In this document: positions 30,036 to 39,955 of the stretch, piece after piece | Layout: every line of letters begins with the position of its first letter | Numbering within the stretch: position 1 is the first letter of the stretch | Assembly (NCBI RefSeq): GCF_001500025.1 | Contig: NZ_LQIW01000002.1 | Span: 124,001 to 188,000, forward strand | Source: Mycobacterium sp. IS-1590 | Lineage (GTDB): Bacteria; Actinomycetota; Actinomycetes; Mycobacteriales; Mycobacteriaceae | Length of the DNA: 64,000 nucleotides | Direction: 5' to 3' | Notes under the pieces: model-generated | Database searches by the model: none | What the model saw: only the letters and a program-made list of their open reading frames with translations | What the model was told of the DNA's origin: nothing | Made by a program: the position numbers and the translations under genes

Positions 30036-31390
30036 CGGCGCCTCAATGCGCGGCGGGCCAGCGCGCCGAGCCCGAGCGCGGCCGCGAGCCCGGCTCCGGC
30101 GACGACGACGGCGGTGATCGGCCCGCGGTCCGGCGGCGGGGTGAACACCGGCGGCGGCACCTCCTTGACCCGGTACTGCACTTGCTCCGGGCCGGCGGGC
30201 ACGTCCCACGTCAACGCGGCGACGGGATCGACGGCGCCCGCGCCGACATAGTTGTCGACACCACCGCCCGGGTGACGCGCGGTCGCGGTGATCCTGTTCA
30301 TGATCTGGGCCGGCGTGAGCGCGGGAAAGCGCTGCTTGAGCAGCGCCGCCAGACCGGAGACGTAGGCCGCAGCGAACGAGGTGCCGCTGATCGGGATCGG
30401 TCCGTCCTGGCCCTGCAGCGCGTTGACCGGATTCCCGTCGTAGCCGAGCGCCACGAGGTTCTCGGCGGGTGCGGCGGCGCCCAACCACGGGCCCGACATC
30501 GAGAACGTGCTCGGCTGGCCGTTCTGGGCGATCCCGCCGACCGTCAGCACCAGCGGCGAATACCAGGCCGGGCTCACGATCGTCTGCACCTGCTTCCAGC
30601 CGCGCGGATCGGTCGGCACCGCGGGATCGGCGGGCGGGTTCTGCGCGCAATCCTGGCCGGTGTTGCCCGCGGCGACGACGATGACCGCGCCCTTGACGTT
30701 GACCGCGTAGTTGATCGCGGCGCCCAGGCTGGTCTCGTTGATCGGGCGGGTGATCTTGTAGCAGGCCGCCTCGCTGATGTTGATGACCTGCGCGCCGAGA
30801 TTGGCCGCGTGCACCACCGCGCGCGCGAGGCTGCGCAGCGATCCGGCGGTCTGCGTGGCGTTCGGGTCGTTGGGGTCCTGGCGCGTGCCCACGGTCTGAA
30901 ACGCCTCGGAGGTCTGCCGCAGCGACAGGATGCGCGCGTCGGGCGCCACGCCGACGAAGCCGTCGTTGGGTGCGGGCCGACCCGCGATGATCGACGCGGT
31001 CAACGTGCCGTGCGCGTCGCAGTCCGACATACCGTTGCCGGCCTGGTCGACGAAGTCTCCGCCCGGCTCGGCGGGCACCCGCGGTGAGCCCACGACACCG
31101 GTGTCGATGACCGCGACGGTGACGCCCGCGCCCGTCGCGAATTTCTGCGCCTCGGACAACCGCAGGTAGTCGTTCGCCCAGGGTCGGTCGGCGAAGTTCG
31201 CATTGGGAAACACCGTCGGTGCCGAACAGACCCGGCGCTGCTCCATCGGCTGATCGGGCCCGGTCTCATCCGGCGGCACCGCAGCGGGATCGATCGTCGG
31301 CGGCTCGATCGCCGCCGCCGGAGGGGCGGCGACCAATGTCAGCAGCAGCACCGCCGTCAGCACGCTGAGGCGTTGGAAAATGCGCCGCAC
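30032..31390 (-). CDS. mycP1: ESX-1 mycosin MycP1
   Basis: 452-residue subtilisin-like membrane-anchored serine protease. Signal peptide (LTAVLLLTLVAAPPAAA), catalytic triad Asp96 (VIDTGV), His127 (DAHGT) and Ser338 (SGTSFAAAYV), oxyanion Asn243 (AAGNTG) and a C-terminal membrane helix followed by a basic end (RRALRRR). Paired Cys (55/124, 210/248) are typical of mycosins. MycP1 clips EspB and is needed for a stable ESX-1 complex. Gene order mycP1-eccE1-espB-espL with four-base overlaps at two joints is the ESX-1 arrangement (Rv3883c-Rv3880c). Confidence 0.9.
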   Translation of the reverse strand: MRRIFQRLSVLTAVLLLTLVAAPPAAAIEPPTIDPAAVPPDETGPDQPMEQRRVCSAPTVFPNANFADRPWANDYLRLSEAQKFATGAGVTVAVIDTGVVGSPRVPAEPGGDFVDQAGNGMSDCDAHGTLTASIIAGRPAPNDGFVGVAPDARILSLRQTSEAFQTVGTRQDPNDPNATQTAGSLRSLARAVVHAANLGAQVINISEAACYKITRPINETSLGAAINYAVNVKGAVIVVAAGNTGQDCAQNPPADPAVPTDPRGWKQVQTIVSPAWYSPLVLTVGGIAQNGQPSTFSMSGPWLGAAAPAENLVALGYDGNPVNALQGQDGPIPISGTSFAAAYVSGLAALLKQRFPALTPAQIMNRITATARHPGGGVDNYVGAGAVDPVAALTWDVPAGPEQVQYRVKEVPPPVFTPPPDRGPITAVVVAGAGLAAALGLGALARRALRRR

Positions 31391-31602
31391 GCGCTACACA
31401 CCTCCCCGGCGGCCGGACTGGTCGGAGGCGTGCTGGGACACCGGCAGCAAACTCAAATATGCCCGTTGCGCAGGGCAAACGCTCACGTCACGCCGATGGG
31501 CCGATTGCACGCAGCCAATCTTAAGGGGCCGCTCGGGGGACTCATTCCACTATTCGTGCCCCACGCCCGGCCGCCGAGGGTGCCCCGACGCCGTTCCGGG
31601 CC

Positions 31603-32004
31603 CTAGGTGACCGCGATGTCGAGGCCGTCGACGTCCAGGGTGAGCGCCCCGGCCGGGTCGGCGCGGAACTTGCCGCTGCCCGCCGCCTCGGCCAGCCCGC
31701 CGGTGCCCGACGCGATCCGGACCTCCCCACTGGCCACGCCGTCGCGGTAGGCGCCGTCGTGCAGCAACACCAGGGCGCCGGTGGTGCCCGCGATGGTCCC
31801 GGTGACGTGCTCGATGCCGACGAACAGCGCGCTCTTGTCCGGCGCGTAGGCCAACAGCCATTTGGTCGTCGACGTGCCCTGGATGTCGCCCTCGTAGCGT
31901 TTGGTGACCAGGGCCTCGGTGAGCTTGGTGGTCTCGTCGCCGTCCTCGAACGGCGTCTCATCCCAGCTGGCGACCTGGAAGGTCGCCTCGATGTGTCTGC
32001 TCAT
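31603..32004 (-). CDS. DUF3224 domain protein
   Basis: 133-residue protein of the DUF3224 beta-barrel family: TFQVASWDETPF at the N-terminus, FVGIEHVTGTIAGTTGALVL in the middle and a final SGKFRADPAGALTLDV motif. Members are small cytoplasmic proteins of unknown function. It is on the minus strand between mycP1 and the glycosyltransferase cassette and shares no overlap with either. Confidence 0.82.
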   Translation of the reverse strand: MSRHIEATFQVASWDETPFEDGDETTKLTEALVTKRYEGDIQGTSTTKWLLAYAPDKSALFVGIEHVTGTIAGTTGALVLLHDGAYRDGVASGEVRIASGTGGLAEAAGSGKFRADPAGALTLDVDGLDIAVT

Positions 32005-32096
32005 GACGGGCGGATACCCGGCAACGGGACCGCGGAACCGAGAGGCCGACGGGCAGCACCCCCGGCCACTGTGATAGTCAAGGCATCACGGCCGCG

Positions 32097-32125
32097 TTGC
32101 GTCCGCTAGCACGTCAAACTATAGT
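32097..32125 (+). promoter_or_regulatory. Predicted promoter of the glycosyltransferase cassette
   Basis: TTGCGT (32097-32102) and TATAGT (32120-32125) are separated by 17 bases, which fits a mycobacterial housekeeping promoter. The operator palindrome at 32125-32142 begins on the last base of the -10 element, so a bound repressor would block initiation. This is a reading by eye. Confidence 0.5.
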
Positions 32126-32142
32126 CTGGACACATGTCCAGA
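32125..32142. promoter_or_regulatory. TetR-type operator palindrome
   Basis: Perfect inverted repeat TCTGGACACATGTCCAGA (eight-base arms, CA spacer). The core GGACA-N2-TGTCC is shared with the site at 35960-35973 in front of the TetR gene. The match at two promoters only about 4 kb apart makes the TetR protein the likely binder. Confidence 0.7.
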
Positions 32143-32226
32143 AGGTTCGGAGTTGTTGCGTGACACGATTTGTCCAGCTCACCGGCCCTGGATTCACCCG
32201 CTTCTGCGCGTCGTCTTGAGTTGAAC

Positions 32227-33462
32227 ATGCGCATCGCCCTTTTGTCGTACCGGAGCAAGACCCACTGCGGTGGGCAAGGCGTCTACGTCCGCTACCTGTC
32301 CCGCGGCCTCGCCGATCTCGGCCACGAGGTCGAGGTGTTCTCGGGTCAGCCCTATCCGGAGGAACTCGATCCGCGCGTCCGGCTGACCGAGGTGCCCAGC
32401 CTGGATCTCTACCGGGAACCCGACCCGTTCCGGATCCCGTGGCCCAACGAGATCAAGACGTCGATCGACCTGCTCGAGCTGCTGACCACGTGGACGGCGG
32501 GCTTCCCCGAACCACGCACGTTCAGCCTGCGCGCCGCGCGGGTGCTCGCCGAGCGTCGCCACGAGTTCGACGTCGTCCATGACAACCAGTGCCTGGGCAC
32601 CGGGCTGCGCAAGATCGCCGGCCTCGGCCTTCCGGTGGTCGCCACCGTGCACCACCCGATCACCCGCGACAAGGTGGTCGACGTCGCCGCCGCCAAGTGG
32701 TGGCGCAAACCGCTGGTGCGGCGGTGGTACGGCTTCGCCGAGATGCAGAAGGAAGTCGCACTGCAGATCCCCGAACTGCTGACGGTGTCATCGACGTCGG
32801 CGGCCGACATCGCCGAGGACTTCGGCGTCGCCCCCAGCCAGTTGCACGTGGTGCCGCTGGGCGTGGACACCGCGATGTTCAAACCCGCCGAGCGACGGGT
32901 GCGCAACCGCATCATCGCGATCGCCAGCGCCGACGTACCGCTCAAGGGCGTGCGGCACCTGCTGCACGCGGTGGCCCGGCTGCGCGTGGAACGCGACCTC
33001 GAACTGCAGCTGGTCGCCAAGCTCGAACCGAACGGTCCCACCGAGAAGCTGATCGCCGAGCTCGGCATCTCCGACATCGTGCACAGCTCCAGCGGGTTGT
33101 CCGACAGCGAACTGGCCGACCTGCTGGCCTCGGCCGAAGTGGCTTGCATCCCTTCGCTTTACGAGGGGTTCTCGTTGCCCGCGGTGGAGGCCATGGCAAG
33201 CGGCACGCCCATCGTGGCCAGCCGCGCCGGCGCACTGCCCGAGGTGGTGGGCGCCGACGGGGACTGCGCCCGGCTGGTCAAGCCCGCCGACGTCGACGAA
33301 TTGACCGCGGTGCTCGGCGAACTGCTCGACTCACCGCGTGAGCTGGCCCGCCTCGGCGCGAACGGCCGCAAGCGCGCGGTGGAGGTGTTCAGCTGGCAAT
33401 CGGTTGCGGCGCAGACGGTTGCGGTCTACGAGAAGGCGCGTGAACGGGTGGGCACATGCTGA
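32227..33462 (+). CDS. Glycosyltransferase family 4 protein
   Basis: 411-residue GT-B retaining glycosyltransferase. N-terminal domain MRIALLSYRSKTHCGGQGVYV with the loop of the donor/acceptor cleft, and C-terminal donor domain with VPLGVDTAMF, the LPAVEAMASGTPIVAS segment and the E-x7-E-type site CIPSLYEGFSLPAVEAM. ATG at 32227 is favoured because the GT4 fold begins there; a TTG at 32170 is in frame and cannot be excluded. No membrane segment, so probably cytosolic. Adjacent to two methyltransferases and a toroid protein, it may build a methylated glycoside or polysaccharide. Confidence 0.83.
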   Translation: MRIALLSYRSKTHCGGQGVYVRYLSRGLADLGHEVEVFSGQPYPEELDPRVRLTEVPSLDLYREPDPFRIPWPNEIKTSIDLLELLTTWTAGFPEPRTFSLRAARVLAERRHEFDVVHDNQCLGTGLRKIAGLGLPVVATVHHPITRDKVVDVAAAKWWRKPLVRRWYGFAEMQKEVALQIPELLTVSSTSAADIAEDFGVAPSQLHVVPLGVDTAMFKPAERRVRNRIIAIASADVPLKGVRHLLHAVARLRVERDLELQLVAKLEPNGPTEKLIAELGISDIVHSSSGLSDSELADLLASAEVACIPSLYEGFSLPAVEAMASGTPIVASRAGALPEVVGADGDCARLVKPADVDELTAVLGELLDSPRELARLGANGRKRAVEVFSWQSVAAQTVAVYEKARERVGTC

Positions 33463-34187
33463 CGGTCGACTTCGATCGGCTCGGGGTCGGCGTCGGCACG
33501 AAGGTGATCGACGTGGGCTGCGGCGCGGGCCGGCACAGTTTCGAGGCCTTCCGGCGCGGCGCGGACGTCGTCGCGTTCGACCAGAGCGCCGCCGACCTCA
33601 ACGACGTCGACGAGATCCTGACCGCCATGCGCGAACAGGGCGAGGCGCCGGCGACGGCGAAGGCCGAGGCGGTCAAGGGCGACGCGCTCGATCTGCCTTA
33701 TGACGACGGCACATTCGACTGTGTGATCGCATCGGAGATCCTCGAGCACGTGCCCGAGGACGAGAAGGCGATTGCCGAGTTGGTGCGGGTGCTCAAGCCC
33801 GGCGGAACGCTGGCCGTCACGGTGCCGCGGTGGCTGCCCGAGAAGCTCTGCTGGGTGTTGTCCGACGAATACCACGCCAACGAGGGTGGGCACGTGCGGA
33901 TATACCACGCCGACCGGCTGCGCGACAAAGTGCTCGCCCATGGCCTGCGGCTCGAGCACACGCACCATGCGCACGCACTGCACTCGCCGTACTGGTGGCT
34001 CAAATGTGCGGTGGGAACCGAGAATTCGGACCACGTGGCGGTAAAGGCGTACCACCGAATGCTGGTGTGGGACATGATGAGCCGCCCGTGGCTGACCAGG
34101 ACGGCCGAGGCGCTGCTCAACCCGGTGATCGGCAAGAGCGTCGCGTTGTACTTCACGAAACCGGTGGGCGCCGGTGCTGACGCCTGA
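33456..34187 (+). CDS. SAM-dependent methyltransferase (class I)
   Basis: 243-residue class I methyltransferase. Motif I is VIDVGCGAGRHSFEAF at about residues 17-32, motif II around DQSAADLND, and the SEILEHVPEDEKAIAEL and LKPGGTLAVTVPR motifs follow. It overlaps the glycosyltransferase stop by seven bases and the next gene starts 14 bases before its end, so the three genes are one operon. It resembles Rv0224c, a putative methyltransferase in M. tuberculosis. Whether it acts on a sugar hydroxyl, carboxylate or lipid is unknown. Confidence 0.8.
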   Translation: MLTVDFDRLGVGVGTKVIDVGCGAGRHSFEAFRRGADVVAFDQSAADLNDVDEILTAMREQGEAPATAKAEAVKGDALDLPYDDGTFDCVIASEILEHVPEDEKAIAELVRVLKPGGTLAVTVPRWLPEKLCWVLSDEYHANEGGHVRIYHADRLRDKVLAHGLRLEHTHHAHALHSPYWWLKCAVGTENSDHVAVKAYHRMLVWDMMSRPWLTRTAEALLNPVIGKSVALYFTKPVGAGADA

Positions 34188-35253
34188 GCTCGAAGGCGTC
34201 CCGGGCGTCGCCGGGGTGCTGACACCCGAACAGTGCCGCCAGACCGCGAAATCGATTGCCGCCACCCAGGAGTCCTCGGGTGCGCTGCCGTGGTTCGACG
34301 GCGGCCACACCGATCCGTGGGATCACATCGAGAACGCGATGGCGCTGACCGTCGCCGGGCTGCTGGAACCGGCGCGCGCGGCTTTCGAGTGGTCGCGCAC
34401 CCATCAGCGTCCCGACGGATCCTGGCCCATTCAGTTGCGCAACGGCGTCGTCGAGGACGCCAACAGCGACAGCAACTTCTGCGCCTACATCGCGACCGGT
34501 GTCTGGCACCACGTGCTGGTCACCGGTGACCGGCGGTTCGCGGAGACGATGTGGCCGGTGGTGACCAAGGCGATCGACTTCGTGCTGGGCATGCAGCTCA
34601 GTGGCGGTGAGATCGCCTGGGCGAGAAGCCCGTCGGCCATCGAATCCGAGGCCCTGCTGACGGGGTGCGCGAGCATCTATCACAGCATCCGGTGTGCGCT
34701 GGCGCTCGCCGACTACTTCGACGACCCGCAACCGGAATGGGAGGTCGCGGTCGGCCGGCTCGGCCATGCGATCGCCCACCATCCCGAGGCGTTCACGGTG
34801 AAGGACCGCTGGTCCATGGAGTGGTACTACCCGGTGCTCACCGGCGCGGTGCGCGGTGGGGCGGCGCGGATGCGGATCGACGAGCGGTGGCACGACTTCG
34901 TGGTTCCCGGTCTGGGTATCCGATGCGTCGACGACCGGCCGTGGGTGACCGGTGCCGAAACCTGTGAACTGGTCCTGGCTTTGGATGCGATGGGCGATCC
35001 GGTGCGTGCCAGGGAGCAGTTCGCGGCGATGCACCATCTGCGTGAGGGCGACGGCTCCTACTGGACGGGCCTGGTGTTCGCCGACGGCAAGCGCTGGCCG
35101 GAGGAACGCACGACGTGGACCGGCGCGGCGATGATTCTGGCCGCCGACGCGCTGTCGTCGACGTCGGCCGCCAGCGGGATCTTCCGGGGGGCAGACCTTC
35201 CGCGCGGACTCGAAGGCGAGTACGACTGCGAGTGCGCGACCAGCGACCGCTAG
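34174..35253 (+). CDS. Alpha/alpha-toroid (prenyltransferase/six-hairpin-like) protein
   Basis: 359-residue mostly helical protein of the six-hairpin/squalene-cyclase-like fold: repeated helices with turns such as QESSGALPWF, HQRPDGSWPI, SNFCAYIATGVWHH and SYWTGLVFADGKRWPEERTTW. Family members are glycoside hydrolases or terpene/prenyl enzymes, and no catalytic residue set can be assigned. GTG start with overlap to the methyltransferase. Its stop touches the convergent methyltransferase stop (35253/35254). A glycan-modifying role fits the neighbouring GT4 gene, but this is an inference. Confidence 0.7.
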   Translation: MLTPELEGVPGVAGVLTPEQCRQTAKSIAATQESSGALPWFDGGHTDPWDHIENAMALTVAGLLEPARAAFEWSRTHQRPDGSWPIQLRNGVVEDANSDSNFCAYIATGVWHHVLVTGDRRFAETMWPVVTKAIDFVLGMQLSGGEIAWARSPSAIESEALLTGCASIYHSIRCALALADYFDDPQPEWEVAVGRLGHAIAHHPEAFTVKDRWSMEWYYPVLTGAVRGGAARMRIDERWHDFVVPGLGIRCVDDRPWVTGAETCELVLALDAMGDPVRAREQFAAMHHLREGDGSYWTGLVFADGKRWPEERTTWTGAAMILAADALSSTSAASGIFRGADLPRGLEGEYDCECATSDR

Positions 35254-36536
<1,283 letters not shown>

Positions 36537-36538
36537 TC

Positions 36539-37144
36539 TCAGCGCGATCCGAGGATCGCCACCGACGCGGTGATGGCCGGCTCGATGATGCCGCGCAGAT
36601 CGTGGCCGTCCTCGACGAAGAGCGCGGTCAACTCCCGCAGACCGCCCAGGATGATGAGGGCCAGCGGACGCGAGACCGGGATCAGTTGCGCGCGTTGGAA
36701 GCCGGGGGTGCTGCTGATGTCGACCAGCATGTCGGTGAAATGCTCCATGGCCTCTCGATGCAGCGGATGCGCGACGGCGCCCAGTGCGGGTGCCTCGCGG
36801 ATCCACGCCAACGTGATGGCCGGTCGCGCCGCGATGTGGTCGACGTAGGCGGTCACCGCCGAGCGGACCTGGTCACGCCAGTCGGCATCGGGGTCGGCCG
36901 CTGCGCGGACGCCGGCGATCATCGTCTCGTTGTTGCGCCGCAGCAGCTCGATCAGGCATTCCTCTTTGCTCGCGAACTGTTCGTAGAACGTGCGCTTGGA
37001 GGTTCTGGCCTGCCGCACGATGTCGGCGACGGTGGTGTCGCGATAGCCGCGTTCGGCGATCGACGCGGCCATGCCGTCGAGTAGGCGGTCGCGGAATGCG
37101 CCGTCGGCCGCGGTATGCGCGCCGTTGTCCAGCGCAGTGGTCAT
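36539..37144 (-). CDS. TetR family regulator (Rv0135c-like)
   Basis: 201-residue TetR protein with the recognition helix region TTVADIVRQARTSKRTFYEQF (written in pieces: TTVADIVRQARTSKRT, FYEQFASKEEC). In M. tuberculosis the counterpart Rv0135c is divergent from cyp138 (Rv0136), exactly as here. The gap to the P450 gene carries short palindromes (CGGTAC-ATCGTA-GTACCG at about 37206-37223 and GGTACC pairs around 37176-37192) that could be its operators. A role as P450 repressor is inferred from position. Confidence 0.85.
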   Translation of the reverse strand: MTTALDNGAHTAADGAFRDRLLDGMAASIAERGYRDTTVADIVRQARTSKRTFYEQFASKEECLIELLRRNNETMIAGVRAAADPDADWRDQVRSAVTAYVDHIAARPAITLAWIREAPALGAVAHPLHREAMEHFTDMLVDISSTPGFQRAQLIPVSRPLALIILGGLRELTALFVEDGHDLRGIIEPAITASVAILGSR

Positions 37145-37205
37145 ACCGCCTCCTCGACAGCCTTGCGTCCCCTGGTACCAAGCGGTACCGTACTACACGA
37201 ATCTG

Positions 37206-37223
37206 CGGTACATCGTAGTACCG
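37206..37223. promoter_or_regulatory. Palindrome in the TetR/P450 divergent gap
   Basis: CGGTAC-ATCGTA-GTACCG, perfect six-base arms, ahead of the first P450 ribosome site. A second pair of GGTACC motifs lies 15-30 bases to the left. Probable TetR operators. Confidence 0.5.
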
Positions 37224-37243
37224 GGGAAGAGGCTGGGAGCGTC

Positions 37244-38623
37244 ATGAGCGAAGCTTTGGTCGTCGAGAAGCCCACACCCGCAGCGCCGTCGCGGGCCGCG
37301 GTCAACCTGCCGCCGAAGGCGCCGATTCCCAAGCCGCTCCTGGGCCTGGCCTTCGCGGTCTCCCGACGCTGGACCGTCGCCCGGTTCGCCCGCCTCTACG
37401 GCCCCGTCTTCACAATGAACGTCCCCGTCTTCGGGCGCACCGTCGTCGTCGGGGATCCGCAGCTGGCCAAGCAGATGTTCGCAGCCAACACCGACGACGT
37501 CGGCAACATCCAGCCCAACCTGTCGCGGGTGCTCGGCCCCGGCTCGGTGTTCGCGCTCGACGGGTCCGAACACCGGCGTCGACGGCGTCTGTTGACGCCG
37601 CCGTTCCACGGCAGGAGCGTGAAGAACTACGAGGCGATCTTCGAAGAGGAAACCCTGCGCGAATCGGCCAACTGGCCCGAGGGCCAGGCGTTTCCGACTC
37701 TGGAGCCGATGATGCGAATCACCCTCAACGCGATCTTGCGTGCGGTATTCGGCGCCGATGGTGAGCAGTTGGACGACCTGCGCCGCATCATTCCCCCGTG
37801 GGTGACGCTCGGCTCGCGGCTGGCGTCGTTGCCCGCACCGTCACGCACCTACGGCCGGTTCAGTCCGTGGGGGCGGCTGGCCGAGTACCGCAGGCAGTAC
37901 GACGGGGCCATCGACAAGCTGATCGACCGGGTCACGGCGGACCCCGCCTTCGACGAGAGGACCGACGTTCTGGCGTTGTTGCTGCGCAGCACCTACGAGG
38001 ACGGTACCGCCATGTCCCGCAAGGACATCGGCGACGAGCTGCTGACTCTCCTTGCGGCCGGACACGAGACCACCGCATCGACGCTGGCTTGGGCGTTCGA
38101 GCGGATCACCCGCCATCCCGACGTCCTGGCCAGGCTGGTGTCCGAGGCGGACACCGAGGAAAACGGCTACCGTCAGGCCGTCCTCGCGGAGGTGCAGCGG
38201 TCGCGCACCGTGATCGACTTCGCGGGCAGACACGTCTACTCGCCGACCTTCGAGCTGGGCGAATGGGTTGTCCCGCAGGGCTATACGATGCTGGCGAGCA
38301 TCTCGCTGATGCACGACAGTGCCGCCGAATTCCCCGAGCCCGAGCGCTTCGACCCGCAACGCTTCCTGGGCGCCCGGCCCCCCACGCCCGCCTTCCTTCC
38401 GTTCGGCGGCGGCACCCGCAGATGTGTCGGCGCCGTGTTCGCCAACGTCGAGATGGACGTCGTGCTGCGAACCGTTCTGCGCCACTTCGTGATCGACACC
38501 ACCGGGGCGCCCGCGGAGAAGACGCACTCGCGCGGCGTCGCCTACACCCCGAAGGACGGCGGCCGCATCGTGGTGCACCGCCGCAAGACACCGCTCGCGC
38601 AGGAGGAGCCGAGGAACCGATGA
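37244..38623 (+). CDS. Cytochrome P450, CYP138 type, first tandem copy
   Basis: 459-residue P450. The I-helix oxygen-binding motif AGHETTAS is at about residues 272-279, the ExxR motif is EVQR (about 316-319) and the heme loop FGGGTRRCVG carries the cysteine ligand at 394. It fits CYP138 (Rv0136), divergent from a TetR gene. A GGGAG ribosome site precedes the ATG. The stop overlaps the ATG of the second P450. CYP138 substrates are not established. No ferredoxin gene is adjacent. Confidence 0.86.
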   Translation: MSEALVVEKPTPAAPSRAAVNLPPKAPIPKPLLGLAFAVSRRWTVARFARLYGPVFTMNVPVFGRTVVVGDPQLAKQMFAANTDDVGNIQPNLSRVLGPGSVFALDGSEHRRRRRLLTPPFHGRSVKNYEAIFEEETLRESANWPEGQAFPTLEPMMRITLNAILRAVFGADGEQLDDLRRIIPPWVTLGSRLASLPAPSRTYGRFSPWGRLAEYRRQYDGAIDKLIDRVTADPAFDERTDVLALLLRSTYEDGTAMSRKDIGDELLTLLAAGHETTASTLAWAFERITRHPDVLARLVSEADTEENGYRQAVLAEVQRSRTVIDFAGRHVYSPTFELGEWVVPQGYTMLASISLMHDSAAEFPEPERFDPQRFLGARPPTPAFLPFGGGTRRCVGAVFANVEMDVVLRTVLRHFVIDTTGAPAEKTHSRGVAYTPKDGGRIVVHRRKTPLAQEEPRNR

Positions 38624-39951
38624 CGAACGCGACCGCCACCGATCAGCACGCCCCGGTCACGCCCGGCAAGTTGCCGCCGACGGTACCGCTGCCCAAACCG
38701 GTTCAGATGGTGCTGATGGCGGGATTTCGCCGCTGGTTCCTCGGGAAGGCGCTCAAGCGATACGGTCCGGTGTTCGCGATCAACGTGCCGTTCTTCGGCC
38801 GCAGCGTGGTGATCGCCGATCCCGCCCTGATCCGGACGGTGTATCTGGCGAGCACCGACGACCTGATCAACGTGCAGCCGAACCTGTCCCGGATCTTCGG
38901 TCCCGGTTCGGTGTTCGCGCTCGACGGCGTCGAGCACCGTAAGCGTCGCAAGCTGCTCGCACCGCCGTTTCACGGCCAGAGCATCAAGAACTACGAGAAG
39001 ATCATCGAGGAGGAGACGCTTCGCGAGACCGCGACCTGGCCCGAGGGCGTCGAGTTCGCGACGCTCGAACCGATGAACCGGATCACGTTGAATGTCATCC
39101 TGCGCACCGTGTTCGGTGCCGACGGTGCCGAACTGGACTATCTGCGCGAGATCATCCCGCCGTGGGCCAAACTCGGTTCGCGCATGGCGACGTTGCCCGA
39201 ACCGCCGTTCAAGACGGGCCCGTTCAGCCCCTGGGGGCGCCTGGAGACGTTCCGGCGCAACTTCGACCGCACCGTCTTCGCGCTGATCGAGAAGGCCGAA
39301 AAGGATCCTGCCCGCGAGGAGCGCACCGACATCCTGGCGCTGCTACTGGGCAGCACCTACGAGGACGGCACCCCGATGTCGCACCAGGACATCTCCGACG
39401 AGCTGCTCACCCTCCTGGGCGCCGGGCACGAGACGACGGCGTCGACGCTCGGCTGGGCGTTTGAGCGCTTGCGCCGCCATCCCGCGGTGCTCGCCAAGCT
39501 GGTCGAGGAGAACGACGCCGGCGGCAACGAGTACCGCCAGGCCTTCATCAACGAGTTGCAGCGCAACCGGACCGTCATCGACTTCTCCGGACGCCACGTC
39601 CTGGCACCGCATTTCGACGTCGGCCCGTGGCGGATCCCGCACGGCTACACCGTGATGGTCGCACTGGCGAACATGCACGCGAACCCCGAAGTCTTTCCCG
39701 ACCCCGAACGCTTCGACCCGGACCGGTTCCTGGGCAAGCGCCCGCCGACGGCGTGGGTGCCGTTCGGCGGCGGGACCCGCCGCTGCATCGGCGCCGCATT
39801 CGCCAACGTCGAGATGGACGTCGTCCTGCGAACGGTGTTGCGCCACTTCGTGATCGAGACCGACGACGAGCCCGACGAGAAGGTGCACTTCCGTGGCATC
39901 GCGTTCACCCCGAAGGACGGCGGCCGCGTGGTGGTGCGGCACCGCACCTAG
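38620..39951 (+). CDS. Cytochrome P450, CYP138 type, second tandem copy
   Basis: 443-residue P450 with AGHETTAS, the ELQR motif and heme loop FGGGTRRCIG. It is clearly a paralogue of the copy before it (about two-thirds identical by eye over the N-terminal half, and nearly identical around the heme), and slightly shorter at the N-terminus. The ATG overlaps the first copy's stop (ATGA), so both are translated from one mRNA. M. tuberculosis has one CYP138 at the equivalent position. It ends four bases before the msrA stop on the opposite strand. Confidence 0.86.
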   Translation: MTNATATDQHAPVTPGKLPPTVPLPKPVQMVLMAGFRRWFLGKALKRYGPVFAINVPFFGRSVVIADPALIRTVYLASTDDLINVQPNLSRIFGPGSVFALDGVEHRKRRKLLAPPFHGQSIKNYEKIIEEETLRETATWPEGVEFATLEPMNRITLNVILRTVFGADGAELDYLREIIPPWAKLGSRMATLPEPPFKTGPFSPWGRLETFRRNFDRTVFALIEKAEKDPAREERTDILALLLGSTYEDGTPMSHQDISDELLTLLGAGHETTASTLGWAFERLRRHPAVLAKLVEENDAGGNEYRQAFINELQRNRTVIDFSGRHVLAPHFDVGPWRIPHGYTVMVALANMHANPEVFPDPERFDPDRFLGKRPPTAWVPFGGGTRRCIGAAFANVEMDVVLRTVLRHFVIETDDEPDEKVHFRGIAFTPKDGGRVVVRHRT

Positions 39952-39955
39952 CGCG

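Noticed and set aside
32170..32226. Longer TTG start for the glycosyltransferase
   Set aside because: The extra 19 residues do not belong to the GT4 fold and no ribosome site supports TTG; kept only as an alternative.
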